This document shows positions 1-10,000 of a DNA stretch of 24,176 bases, in pieces (position 1 is the stretch's first letter; every line of letters begins with the position of its first letter). Under the pieces are notes generated by a model. The model ran no database searches. It was given only the letters and a program-made list of their open reading frames with translations, and had not been told where the DNA came from. The position numbers and the translations under genes were made by a program. The stretch lies in assembly GCA_934501475.1 (NCBI GenBank), contig CAKSUL010000028.1, positions 1-24,176 of the forward strand, read 5' to 3'. The DNA is from an uncultured Roseovarius sp. (GTDB lineage Bacteria; Pseudomonadota; Alphaproteobacteria; Rhodobacterales; Rhodobacteraceae).

Positions 1-1
1 C

Positions 2-3000
2 AACATCTGCACCAACCCCGACCTGGTCGAGGATGTGGGCATGTTCCTGCTGCGCCATACCGGCACCGACAAGGATTTCCTCAGCACCCGCGTCAGCCAT
101 GTGTTCGATCTCAAGGGGCCCAGTATCAATGTGCAGACCGCCTGTTCCACGTCGCTGGTGGCGGTGCATTACGCGCGTCAGGCGCTGCTGAGCGGGGAAT
201 GCGACATGGCGCTGGCGGGGGGCGTCACGATCGAGTTGCCGCAGGGGCGGGGCTATCTGTTCAAGGAAAACGAGATCCTGTCGCCCGATGGTCATTGCCA
301 CGCCTTCGATCACCGCGCAGAGGGGACGGTGTTCGGATCGGGCGCGGGGGCGGTCGCGCTGCGCCGCCTGTCGGATGCGGTGGCCGACGGCGATCATATC
401 TGGGCGGTGATCAAGGGCAGCGCCATCAACAATGACGGCGCGGCCAAGGCCGGCTATCTGGCCCCCAGCGTCGATGGGCAGGCGGCGGCGATCCGGCGCG
501 CGCTCAAGGTGGCCGGGGTCGGGGCCGACAGCATTGATTACGTCGAATGCCACGGCACCGGCACCTATCTGGGCGACCCGATCGAGGTCGCGGCCATGAC
601 CGAGGCGTTTCGCACCTCCACCGCCAGCCGTGGCAGTTGCGCCATCGGCTCGGTCAAGAGCAATATCGGCCATCTCGACACCGCCGCCGGGGTGGTGGGC
701 CTGATCAAGACCAGCCTGGCCCTGCATCATGCCCGCATCCCGCCCAGCCTGAATTATGAGGCGCCCAATCCGACGATCGATTTCGCCAACAGCCCGTTTC
801 GTGTCGCCGACCGGCTGACCAACTGGCCCGATCAGGGCCGCGCGCGCCGCGCGGGGGTCAACTCGCTGGGCGTGGGGGGCACCAATGCCCATGTCGTGCT
901 GGAACAGGCCCCCGCGCGCGCGCCGTCCGATGACTCGGACTGGCCGTTCCACGTCCTGTGCGTCTCGGCGCATGGCAAGGCGGCGCTTGAGGCCAATTCA
1001 CAGGCGCTGGCCGCGCATCTGCGCGCACATCCCGAACAACCGCTGGCCGATATTGCCCACACGCTGAAAAATGGCCGCGCCGCCCATGCCAAGCGCCGCG
1101 TCGTTGTTGCCGAAACCCATGATGAGGCCGCCGATCTGCTTGCCGCGAATGACCCGCAGCGTGTGTTCACCCATGACGCGCTTGGTGCGGCCCCCGAGAC
1201 CGTGTTCATGTTTCCCGGCGGCGGCGCGCAATACCCGGACATGGCGCGTGACCTCTACGAGACCGAGCCGGTCTTTGCCGAATGGATGGATCGCGGGCTG
1301 GCGCATCTGCAACCGCAACTCGATTACGACATCCGTGCCCTGTGGCTGCCCGAACCGGACGCGCGCGCCGCCGCCGCCGTGGCGCTGCGAAAACCCTCGG
1401 TGCAACTGCCGCTGATCATGATCGTGGAATATGCGCTGGCGCAACTCTGGCTCAGCTGGGGGGTGCGGCCCGCCGCGCTGGTCGGGCATTCCATGGGCGA
1501 GAACACGGCTGCCTGTCTGGCCGGCGTGATCGGCTTTGAGGATTGCATTGATCTGGTGCTGCTGCGCGGCCGCCTGTTTGATCGCGTGCCCGCCGGCGGA
1601 ATGCTCAGCGTGTCCTTGCCCGAGGCGCAGGTGCGCGCGCTGATCGGTGAGGATCTGGATGTGGCCAGCGTCAATGCGCCCGATCTGTGCGCCGTGTCCG
1701 GCCCTCAGGATCGCCTCGATGCGCTGCAGGCCGTTCTTGAGGGCAAAGGCATTGAATTTCAGCGGGTTGCCATAGATATTGCCGCCCATTCCCGGATGCT
1801 GGACCCGATCCTGCCCGAATTTCGCACCTTCCTGCAAGGGATCACGCTGAGCGCGCCGAAACTGCCCTTCATGTCCAACCGCACCGGGCAGTTGATCACG
1901 GCGCAGCAGGCCAGCGACCCGGAATACTGGGTGCAGCAACTGCGCAACACGGTGCTGTTTGCCGATTGCATCGCCGCGCTGGCCGATGGGCCGGCGCGCG
2001 TGTTTCTCGAGGTCGGGCCGGGCAAAGCGCTGAGCGCGCTGACGCAGATGTCAGGCCATGTGAAACCGGCGCAGGTGCTCAGTTCCCTGCGCCATCCGGA
2101 TCATGCAATCGCCGATGATGTCCATTTCCTCGGGCTGATCGGGCGGCTCTGGGCCTGCGGGGTCGAGGCCGACTGGGATCAGATCTGGGGCGGGGCGCGG
2201 CGCAACCGGGTGCTGTTGCCCGGCTATCAATTCCAGCGCAGCCGGTATTTCATCGAACCGGGCAAGGTCGCGCAGACCGCGCCGCGCCCGGCCCTGACCC
2301 GTCAGGACGACATCGCCGACTGGGGATATCGCGTGGCGTGGCGGCCTGAACTGGCGCTGTGTGATCTCGATGTCGAGGGGGATCTGTCGGACAGTGATCC
2401 GTTGACATGGCTGGTGTTCAGCGACGATGCGGGCGTGGCCGACAAGGTGGTCGCGCGGCTGCGCGGGGCAGGGCACAAGGTGACGACATTGCGCCCCGGC
2501 GACAGTTTTCATCGCCATGACGCGGAGTCCTATACCCTCGCGCCCGAGGCCGGTGCGGGCGGGTATGAGGCGCTGTTGGCCGGGCTGGCCGCCGATGACC
2601 GTCTGCCCGGGCGGATCGCGCATTTCTGGCTGGTCACCCGCGGCGAGACATTCCGCCCCGGCAGTTCGTTCTTTGATCGCAACATGGTGCATGGCTTTGA
2701 CAGCCTGTTTCATCTGGCGCAGGCCATTGGCGGTGCGGACCTGCCCGCGGGCTGCCATCTGAGCGTGATCACCACCGGCGCCGCGCAGCTGCGCGATGAG
2801 CCGCTTTCCTATCCCGAAAAGGCCTGTATCGCCGGGCCGGTTGGCGTGATCCCGCGTGAATTTCCGGGGCTCACGGCCGCGTCGCTGGATATCGAATTGC
2901 CGCAGCGCGATTGTGCGCGGCGCTGGTGTCTCGGGCCGAACCCCGCGCCTGCGGGTGATGACAGCCTGACCAACCGCCTGCTTGAGGATCTGCTGGCCGC

Positions 3001-6000
3001 GCCCGCCAACACGGTCGCCGCCTATCGCGGGGCGCGGCGCATGGTGCGGGGGCTGAAACCCGTCACACTCGGGGCGCAAGACGCGCCGGTCTGGGTGCAG
3101 GGCGGCACATATCTGATCACCGGCGGGTTTGGCGGGATCGGGCTGAGCGTGGCGCGCGATCTGGCGCAACAGGCGGGCGCGGAGATCATCCTGCTGAGCC
3201 GAAAACCGTTCCCCGAGCGCGCTGAATGGGATCGCGCAAGCGGCCCGGACGTCGCGCGCATCGCCGCTGTGCGCGCTGTTGAATCCCTTGGCGCGACCGT
3301 GCGCGTCATGCAGGGCGATGTGACCGATATCGACCGGATGCGCGCGATCGCCGCCGGGATCGGCGCGGGGTCGGGCCGGCTCAACGGGATAATCCACGCG
3401 GCCGGGGTGATTGATGACGGCCCGCTTCTGGGCAAGGGCATGGCATCGATCCAGGCCGTCATGGGGCCTAAAATCAATGGCTTGCGGGTCCTGGATGAGG
3501 TGTTCCCGGATGGCAGTGTCGATCTGTTGGTGCTGTTTTCCTCGACCAGCACCCTGACACGGCCCGCTGGTCAGGTCGATTATATCGCCGCCAATGAATA
3601 TCTGAACGCCTATGCACAGTCGCGCAGCGGCGGCGCAACCCGCGTTGTCGCGCTGAACTGGGGCGTTTGGGCCGATGTGGGCATGGCGGCCGAGGCCATG
3701 GCCGCGCGCAGCGCCGTGCCCGCGCGCGCGCCGCTGAGCCAGCCGCTGCTGAGCGAAACCAGCGTTGGGCGCGACGGCACCACCCGGTTTCACGCCACGC
3801 TGGACGGGCGCGCGCATTGGGTGCTGTCTGAGCACCGGAGCGCATCGGGCGCGATGCTGCTGCCTGGCACCGGTTATATCGAACTGGCCGCCGAGGCGAT
3901 GGCGGGCCGGCCCTTTGCCTTGCAGGATCTGAACTTCCTGCGCCCGCTTGACGTGGCGGAGGGGGCATCACGCGATGTGACGCTGCATCTTGATGGCGAC
4001 AGGCTGGAGATTCGCGCCGCCTGCCGGGTCGAGGGGCGCGCGGCAACGGTCCTGACGGCGCAGGCGCGGATCATGCCGCTGAATGACGCGAAAGAAACCA
4101 TTGATATAGACGCAATTTCAAGGCGTTGCGCGCAACAGTTGATGTTTCCCTATCGCTCGCCGCAATTGGCCCATCTGGATTTCGGTCCGCGTTGGGATGT
4201 GGTGCGGCGCGCCGCGTTCGGAGAGGCTGAGGGGCTTGCCCATCTGGTTCTGCCAGAGGCCGCCGGGGACGATCTGGCCGATGGGTATCTGGCGCATCCG
4301 GCCCTGCTGGATCTGGCGACCGGCTGGGCGATTGCGCTGCATCCCGGCTATGACCCGGCGCATCTGTGGGTGCCGGTGTCTTATGGCGCGGTGCAGGTCC
4401 ATGGCCCTCTGCCGGCCGAAGTGTTCAGCCATATCCGCCTCTCCGACACCGGCGCGGACGGCGATGGCACGGCCAGTTTCGACATCACCCTCTGCGATGC
4501 CACAGGCGCGGTTCTTCTGGGCGCGCAGGGGTTTCAGATGCGCCGGCTCGAGGGCGGTTTCACGCTGCCCGCGCTTGGTGCGCGCGACGTGGAGTTTGAC
4601 CGCGACGACACCGCCCCATTGTCCGAGCGTGAAGAGCAATTGATGCAGACCATCGCCATGGGCATCCGCGCCGATGAGGGGCCCGAGGCGCTGCGCCGCG
4701 CGCTGAATGCGGGGCACCGCCAGATCGCCATTTCCTCGATTGATCCGAATATGTTGATCGACCAGGCCGAGGTGACGGACAGGGCCGGGGCGGGCCATGC
4801 GCAATCCTTTGCACGCCCCGATCTGGACAGCGATTTCGTCGCGCCGCAAACCCCGGCCGAGGATCGGCTGGCGGGGATCTGGCAGGGTCTTTTGGGGATT
4901 GATCAGATCGGCACCGCGGACAGTTTCTTTGATCTGGGCGGGCATTCCCTGCTGGCGGTGCGCCTGTTTGCGCAGATCAAACGCGAATTCGGCGTGCAAT
5001 TTCCGATCTCGGTCCTGTTCGAGGCACCCACGATTGCCCGCCTGACCGCGCTGATCGTTGCGCGTGGTGGCCTGGGCGTCGCCGCTGAGACCGCCCGCCC
5101 GGCGGATGATGCGCCGAGTGCCGATACCGGTCCCGCGCGGCGTCATCTCGTGGCGCTGCATCCGAGCAGGCCGGGCACCGGCGCGCCGCTGTTCATCGTT
5201 GCCGGGATGTTCGGCAATGTGCTGAACCTGCGCCATCTGGGGCTGCTCCTTGGGACGGGGCGCCCGGTTTACGGGCTTCAGGCGCGCGGGCTGATGGGCG
5301 AGGATGCGCCGCACCGCACAATGGCTGAGGCGGCGGCGGATTACATAGCCGAAATGCGCCAGGTGCAGCCCCACGGCCCCTATTACCTGAGCGGGTTCTC
5401 CGGCGGCGGCATCACCGCCTATGAAATCGCCCAACAGCTTGACGCCGCTGGCGATGAGGTGGCGGTTATGGCATTGCTGGACACGCCCCTGCCGGTGCGC
5501 CAGACATTAACAGTGCCGGATAAGATGCTGATAAAGTGGCAGGAGATCAGAAAAAAGGGCGGCGGCTATCTGCTGGAATGGGCGCGCAACCGCGTTCAAT
5601 GGGAAATCACCAGGCGCCGCGATCAGGGCGCGCCCGGGGTCGAAACCGGCGCCTTTGACAATGCCGGGGTCGCGCAGGCCTTTCGCCACGCCGCCGCCAC
5701 CTATCAGGTTCAGCCATGGCAGGGGCCGATCACGCTGTTGCGCCCGCGCCTCGATCGCCATTGGAAGGTGTCGCGCGGCCAATGGGTCAGCCGCGAGCGC
5801 GAATATGTCCATTCTGACAATCAATGGACGCGCCTTGCCCCCCGGCTGGAGGTGATCGAGGTGCCGGGCGATCATGACAGCATGGTTCTGATGCCCAATG
5901 TCAGCGCGCTGGCCCGCCATCTCGAATCGCTGATCGCGGCGGCCAGGCCGGGCCGCGCCATCGCCCCCCACCCGGACGCCGCCCCCGATTGGGGAACGCG

Positions 6001-6016
6001 CATAGCCGCGGAGTAA
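2..6016 (+). CDS. Type I modular polyketide synthase, KS-AT-KR-DH-ACP-TE (5' truncated)
   Basis: A one-module polyketide synthase builds and releases a short acyl chain. The frame is open from base 2, so the N-terminus lies outside the window; roughly the first 130 residues of the KS, and anything before it, are missing. KS runs to ~912: active-site Cys codon at 143 (TACSTSL), His at 551 (CHGTGT), His at 671 (KSNIGH). AT is ~1197-2080, with GHSMGE (Ser codon 1490) and an AAHS motif that suggests, but does not prove, malonyl use. The KR structural half is ~2310-2950 and the catalytic half ~3100-3690: GGFGGIG at 3122, Tyr at 3581, and an IDD version of the LDD motif typical of B-type KRs. A DH-like double hotdog follows (~3740-4560; His 3833, Asp 4310). 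ACP has DLGGHSLLA (Ser 4946). TE has GFSGGG (Ser 5399) and His 5873. The KR-before-DH order is unusual. Only 4 nt separate it from the next gene. Confidence 0.95.
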   Translation, partial: NICTNPDLVEDVGMFLLRHTGTDKDFLSTRVSHVFDLKGPSINVQTACSTSLVAVHYARQALLSGECDMALAGGVTIELPQGRGYLFKENEILSPDGHCHAFDHRAEGTVFGSGAGAVALRRLSDAVADGDHIWAVIKGSAINNDGAAKAGYLAPSVDGQAAAIRRALKVAGVGADSIDYVECHGTGTYLGDPIEVAAMTEAFRTSTASRGSCAIGSVKSNIGHLDTAAGVVGLIKTSLALHHARIPPSLNYEAPNPTIDFANSPFRVADRLTNWPDQGRARRAGVNSLGVGGTNAHVVLEQAPARAPSDDSDWPFHVLCVSAHGKAALEANSQALAAHLRAHPEQPLADIAHTLKNGRAAHAKRRVVVAETHDEAADLLAANDPQRVFTHDALGAAPETVFMFPGGGAQYPDMARDLYETEPVFAEWMDRGLAHLQPQLDYDIRALWLPEPDARAAAAVALRKPSVQLPLIMIVEYALAQLWLSWGVRPAALVGHSMGENTAACLAGVIGFEDCIDLVLLRGRLFDRVPAGGMLSVSLPEAQVRALIGEDLDVASVNAPDLCAVSGPQDRLDALQAVLEGKGIEFQRVAIDIAAHSRMLDPILPEFRTFLQGITLSAPKLPFMSNRTGQLITAQQASDPEYWVQQLRNTVLFADCIAALADGPARVFLEVGPGKALSALTQMSGHVKPAQVLSSLRHPDHAIADDVHFLGLIGRLWACGVEADWDQIWGGARRNRVLLPGYQFQRSRYFIEPGKVAQTAPRPALTRQDDIADWGYRVAWRPELALCDLDVEGDLSDSDPLTWLVFSDDAGVADKVVARLRGAGHKVTTLRPGDSFHRHDAESYTLAPEAGAGGYEALLAGLAADDRLPGRIAHFWLVTRGETFRPGSSFFDRNMVHGFDSLFHLAQAIGGADLPAGCHLSVITTGAAQLRDEPLSYPEKACIAGPVGVIPREFPGLTAASLDIELPQRDCARRWCLGPNPAPAGDDSLTNRLLEDLLAAPANTVAAYRGARRMVRGLKPVTLGAQDAPVWVQGGTYLITGGFGGIGLSVARDLAQQAGAEIILLSRKPFPERAEWDRASGPDVARIAAVRAVESLGATVRVMQGDVTDIDRMRAIAAGIGAGSGRLNGIIHAAGVIDDGPLLGKGMASIQAVMGPKINGLRVLDEVFPDGSVDLLVLFSSTSTLTRPAGQVDYIAANEYLNAYAQSRSGGATRVVALNWGVWADVGMAAEAMAARSAVPARAPLSQPLLSETSVGRDGTTRFHATLDGRAHWVLSEHRSASGAMLLPGTGYIELAAEAMAGRPFALQDLNFLRPLDVAEGASRDVTLHLDGDRLEIRAACRVEGRAATVLTAQARIMPLNDAKETIDIDAISRRCAQQLMFPYRSPQLAHLDFGPRWDVVRRAAFGEAEGLAHLVLPEAAGDDLADGYLAHPALLDLATGWAIALHPGYDPAHLWVPVSYGAVQVHGPLPAEVFSHIRLSDTGADGDGTASFDITLCDATGAVLLGAQGFQMRRLEGGFTLPALGARDVEFDRDDTAPLSEREEQLMQTIAMGIRADEGPEALRRALNAGHRQIAISSIDPNMLIDQAEVTDRAGAGHAQSFARPDLDSDFVAPQTPAEDRLAGIWQGLLGIDQIGTADSFFDLGGHSLLAVRLFAQIKREFGVQFPISVLFEAPTIARLTALIVARGGLGVAAETARPADDAPSADTGPARRHLVALHPSRPGTGAPLFIVAGMFGNVLNLRHLGLLLGTGRPVYGLQARGLMGEDAPHRTMAEAAADYIAEMRQVQPHGPYYLSGFSGGGITAYEIAQQLDAAGDEVAVMALLDTPLPVRQTLTVPDKMLIKWQEIRKKGGGYLLEWARNRVQWEITRRRDQGAPGVETGAFDNAGVAQAFRHAAATYQVQPWQGPITLLRPRLDRHWKVSRGQWVSREREYVHSDNQWTRLAPRLEVIEVPGDHDSMVLMPNVSALARHLESLIAAARPGRAIAPHPDAAPDWGTRIAAE

Positions 6017-6020
6017 CGCC

Positions 6021-7034
6021 ATGCATGACCCGTCCGTCCTGACCATCATCCTGAACTATCGCACGCCCGAGCTGACCCTCAAGGCGGCCACGGCCACGCT
6101 GCGGGAAATGGACGGGATCCGGGGCGAAATCGTGATCGTCGACAACGATTCCGGCGATGAATCCTGCGAGCTGATCGCCGACGCCATCCGCAGGAACGGC
6201 TGGGGCGAGGATGGCCGCGTCACCCTCAGGCAGAGCGGGCATAATGGCGGCTTTGGCGCGGGCAATAATTTCGGGATGCGGGGCGGGCTGCGCAGCGGCG
6301 AAATGCCGGATTTCTATTATATCCTGAACTCCGACGCCTGGCCCGAGCGCGGCGCGATCCGCGCCTTGCTGAACGTGATGCAGCGGGAACGCCGCGCCGG
6401 CATCGTCGGCAGCCATGTGCGCGGCGTCAACGGTGAACCGCACTGCACCGCGTTCCGTTTTCCCAGCATCGCGGGTGAATTCGAAGGCGCCGTGCGCACC
6501 GGGATCGTCACGCGGCTGCTGCGCAAATCGGTGGTGCCGATGGCATTGCCGCAGACTCTGGCGCAGGTCGATTGGGTGGCGGGGGCGTCGGCGATGCTGC
6601 GGCGGCGGATGCTGGATGAGATCGGCCTGTTTGATGAGGCGTTTTTCCTCTATTTCGAGGAAACCGACCTGTGCCACCGCGCCAATGACGCGGGCTGGCA
6701 GGTGCTCTATGAACCGCTGAGCGAGGTGGTGCATGTGGGCTCGGTCTCGACCGGGATGAAGACATGGCGGCGCACGCCGCGCTACTGGTTCGAGTCGCGC
6801 CTCCATTATTTCACCAAGACCCACGGGCGCGGCTATGCCGCCGCCGCCACGCTGGCGCGCATTGCCGGGGCGGCGTTGTGGCGGGTGCGCTATGTGATCT
6901 CGTCGCGCCCGATGGGTGATCCGCCGCATTTCCTGCGGGATCTGATCGGTCATTCGCTGATGTCGATGCTGCGCCCCAGGGCGCGCCCGGCGCCTGTTTC
7001 CCTGTCCACCCCTGTTGGCGATGATATGAAATGA
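6021..7034 (+). CDS. GT2-family glycosyltransferase, rhamnosyltransferase-like
   Basis: This is a GT-A fold transferase that would move a sugar from a nucleotide donor onto a lipid- or carrier-linked acceptor at the cytoplasmic face. The N-terminus (VLTIILNYRTPE) and VIVDNDSGD are the usual GT2 nucleotide-binding strands. The DxD equivalent is ILNSDA (Asp codon 6333), and the acceptor-side motif is FLYFEETDLCHR (Asp codon 6666). At 337 residues it has the normal length of the WbbL/rhamnosyltransferase subgroup, and I see no clear membrane span. A GGAG at 6010-6013 sits 7 nt before the ATG. It lies between the PKS and NRPS genes and overlaps the latter by ATGA, so it is very probably co-expressed with both. 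That placement suggests it glycosylates, or builds the glycan that receives, the PKS/NRPS product. The sugar cannot be read from the sequence. Confidence 0.92.
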   Translation: MHDPSVLTIILNYRTPELTLKAATATLREMDGIRGEIVIVDNDSGDESCELIADAIRRNGWGEDGRVTLRQSGHNGGFGAGNNFGMRGGLRSGEMPDFYYILNSDAWPERGAIRALLNVMQRERRAGIVGSHVRGVNGEPHCTAFRFPSIAGEFEGAVRTGIVTRLLRKSVVPMALPQTLAQVDWVAGASAMLRRRMLDEIGLFDEAFFLYFEETDLCHRANDAGWQVLYEPLSEVVHVGSVSTGMKTWRRTPRYWFESRLHYFTKTHGRGYAAAATLARIAGAALWRVRYVISSRPMGDPPHFLRDLIGHSLMSMLRPRARPAPVSLSTPVGDDMK

Positions 7035-10000
7035 CCCTGTTTTCCTGTATTCTTCTGGGGGATGAGACCCTGACCATGGGCTGTGGCGATCAACTGATCG
7101 AGCAGGGCGCGACCATCCGCGCGATCAGCACGCGGGATTCGTCCGTGCGCGCATGGGCCAAAGCGCGCGGCATCGCGGTGCTGCCCGGATTTGACGATAT
7201 CCGCCGCGAAATCGCGCCCGCCAGCATCGACTGGGTGCTGAGCATCGCCAATCTGCGGGTGATCCCCGATGCCGTTCTGGCGCTGCCCGCCAGGGGCGCG
7301 GTGAACTTTCACGACGGGCCGCTGCCCGAATATGCCGGGCTGAACACGCCGGTCTGGGCCTTGCTGAACGGTGAGGCGCGCCATGGCATCACCTGGCATC
7401 ATGTCGGGGCCGGGGTCGATGAGGGCGACATCATGCTGCAACGCCGCTTTGATCTGGCCCCGGATGAGACGGCGCATAGCCTGAACGCCAGATGTTACGG
7501 CGCGGCGATGGACAGCTTTCCCGAGGTGATCCGCGAACTGGCCAGCGCCGCGCCCGCGCGCCTGCCTCAGGACCTGAGCCAGCGGCGCGTCTATCGCATG
7601 GCGGACCTGCCCGAGATGGCCGGGCTGATGGATCTGCGCAGCATGACCACCGATCGGGTGTTGCGCCATGTGCGCGCGCTGGATTTTGCCGGATATGCCA
7701 ATCCGGTGGTCACGGCGAAGATCGCCAGCGCAACCCGGCGCTACGCGGTCCGGGGCGCGTCGCCCATGCAAGGGCGCGGGGCGGCGGGCAGCATCCTGCG
7801 GATCTCGGGCGATACGCTGAGCGTGGCGACATTGGACGGCGCGGTGCATCTGAGCGGGATCACCACCCCCGACGGGCGCGCGGCGCATCTGTCCCGGGAT
7901 CTGGAAATCGGTGAGATCCTGCGCACGCCACCCGCGCCCGAGGCGGATCGCCTAGACACGACCCTGCGCGAATCCGCCCGCCATGAAGGGCACTGGCGCG
8001 CGGCCCTTGCGGATATGCAACCCGCCGAGGTGCCGCTGGCGACGCGCGCGACCACGCCGGACTGGACAAGGCGCCGGATCAATGTCGATCCGGGGCTGGA
8101 CTCTGGCGCGCGCATGGCGGCGGTTGCGCTGTGGGCGCTGCAATCAAGCGGGCAGGAGCGGGCCGCGCTGGCCTGGCGCAGCGCCGCGCTGGCGGCACGC
8201 GCGCAGGGGCTGGACGATCTGATCTGTGACTGGGTGCCGGTGCAGGCTGTTCCGGCCGAGCGGTTCGAGGATTTCACCCGCAGCGTGGCCGCGCAGGTGC
8301 AGGCGGGCGAACAGCACCTTAGCTTTGCGTGTGATCTCTTTGCGCGTGATCCCGCGCTTGACGCCGCGCACCGCCCGCAGATCGGGGTCAGCGACACCGA
8401 CGCGCCGATGGCCGATACTGCCATCACCGTCTGTCCGGGCACGGGTGGCGAACTGGGCCTTCATTTCGACGCCGCCCGCCTGACAGAAGCGCAGATCGGG
8501 TTGCTGAGCGCGCGACTGGCCGCGATCCTCACTCGGCTGGCCGCTGGCACGGGATCGCTGAGAGAGCTGCGCGAAATACCGGCGGCAGAGGTCGATCTGA
8601 TCGAGGGCTGGAACCGCACGCCGACCGATTATGACGCGGATCTGACCCTGCACGGCGCATTCGAGGCGCAGGTGGCGCGCACCCCCGACGATATCGCCCT
8701 TGTGTTCGAGGATCAGAGCCTCAGCTACGCGGCGCTGAATTCGCGCGCCAATGCGATGGCGCAGCGCCTGATCGCGGCGGGCGTCGGCCCTGGCGTCAAT
8801 GTGGGGCTGTGCGTGCGCCGCTCGCTTGACATGATGGTGGCGGCGCTTGGCATTCTCAAGGCGGGGGGCGCCTATGTCCCGCTTGATCCCGCGTATCCGG
8901 CCGGGCGCATCGCCCATTGCGTCGCCGACAGCGCCGCGACGGTGATCGTCACGCAGCGCGCGCTGCATGATCTGCTGCCGCAATCCGGGGCGTTGCTGAT
9001 CGACGTCGAGGATTGCGATACGCCCGTTGCGCAAAACCCCGATAAGGGCGTCGGGCCGGATGATCTGGCCTATCTGATCTACACGTCAGGCACGACCGGC
9101 CTGCCCAAGGGGGTGATGATCGCGCATCGCAATCTGGCGAATTTCTTTGCCGGGATGGATGCCCATATCGACCGCACGACCGGCAATGTCTGGCTGGCGG
9201 TGACCAGTCTGGCCTTTGACATTTCGGTGCTCGAACTGTTCTACACCCTCGCGCGCGGCTTCAAGGTGGTGATCGCGGGCGACGAAAACCGTGCGGCGGT
9301 GGCCGGTGCAGGGGCCGGTGCGATGGCCAGAGCAGGGGCAGGGGCAGGCGGCGCGATGGCGCGCTCACGCCGCGACATTGATTTCGGCATCTATTACTGG
9401 GGCAATGACGGCGGCGCGGGCACGCAGAAATATCATCTGTTGCTGGAGGGCGCGAAATTTGCCGACCAGAACGGGTTCAACGCGATCTGGACGCCCGAGC
9501 GGCATTTCCACGCCTTTGGCGGCCCCTATCCCAACCCCGCGGTGACCGGCGCGGCGGTGGCGGCGGTGACGCAGAATATCGGCGTGCGCGCGGGCTCCTG
9601 CGTGGCGCCACTGCACCATCCGGCCCGCATTGCCGAGGAATGGGCGGTGATCGACAACCTGACCAACGGGCGCGCGGGTCTGGCCATCGCGTCGGGCTGG
9701 CAGCCGGATGATTTCGTGCTGCGCCCCGAGAATGCGCCGCCCGACAACAAGACGGCGATGTATGACACGCTGGCGCAGGTCCGCGCGCTCTGGCGCGGTG
9801 AGGCGGTGGCGTTTCCCACGGCCAGCGGCGGCACCCATGACGTGATCACGCAGCCGCGCCCGGTCACGCCGGAGCTGCCGGTCTGGATCACCACGGCGGG
9901 CAATCCCGACACTTGGCGCGAGGCGGGCGAATTGGGCTGCAACGTGCTGACCCATCTTCTGGGCCAGAGCATCGACGAAGTGGCGGGCAAGATCCGCATC

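Noticed and set aside
2051..3835. 594-residue open frame on the minus strand opposite the PKS
   Set aside because: It lies antisense to the AT-KR-DH region with clear domain motifs, and its translation is Arg/Gly/His-rich without recognisable motifs. It is a GC-bias shadow.
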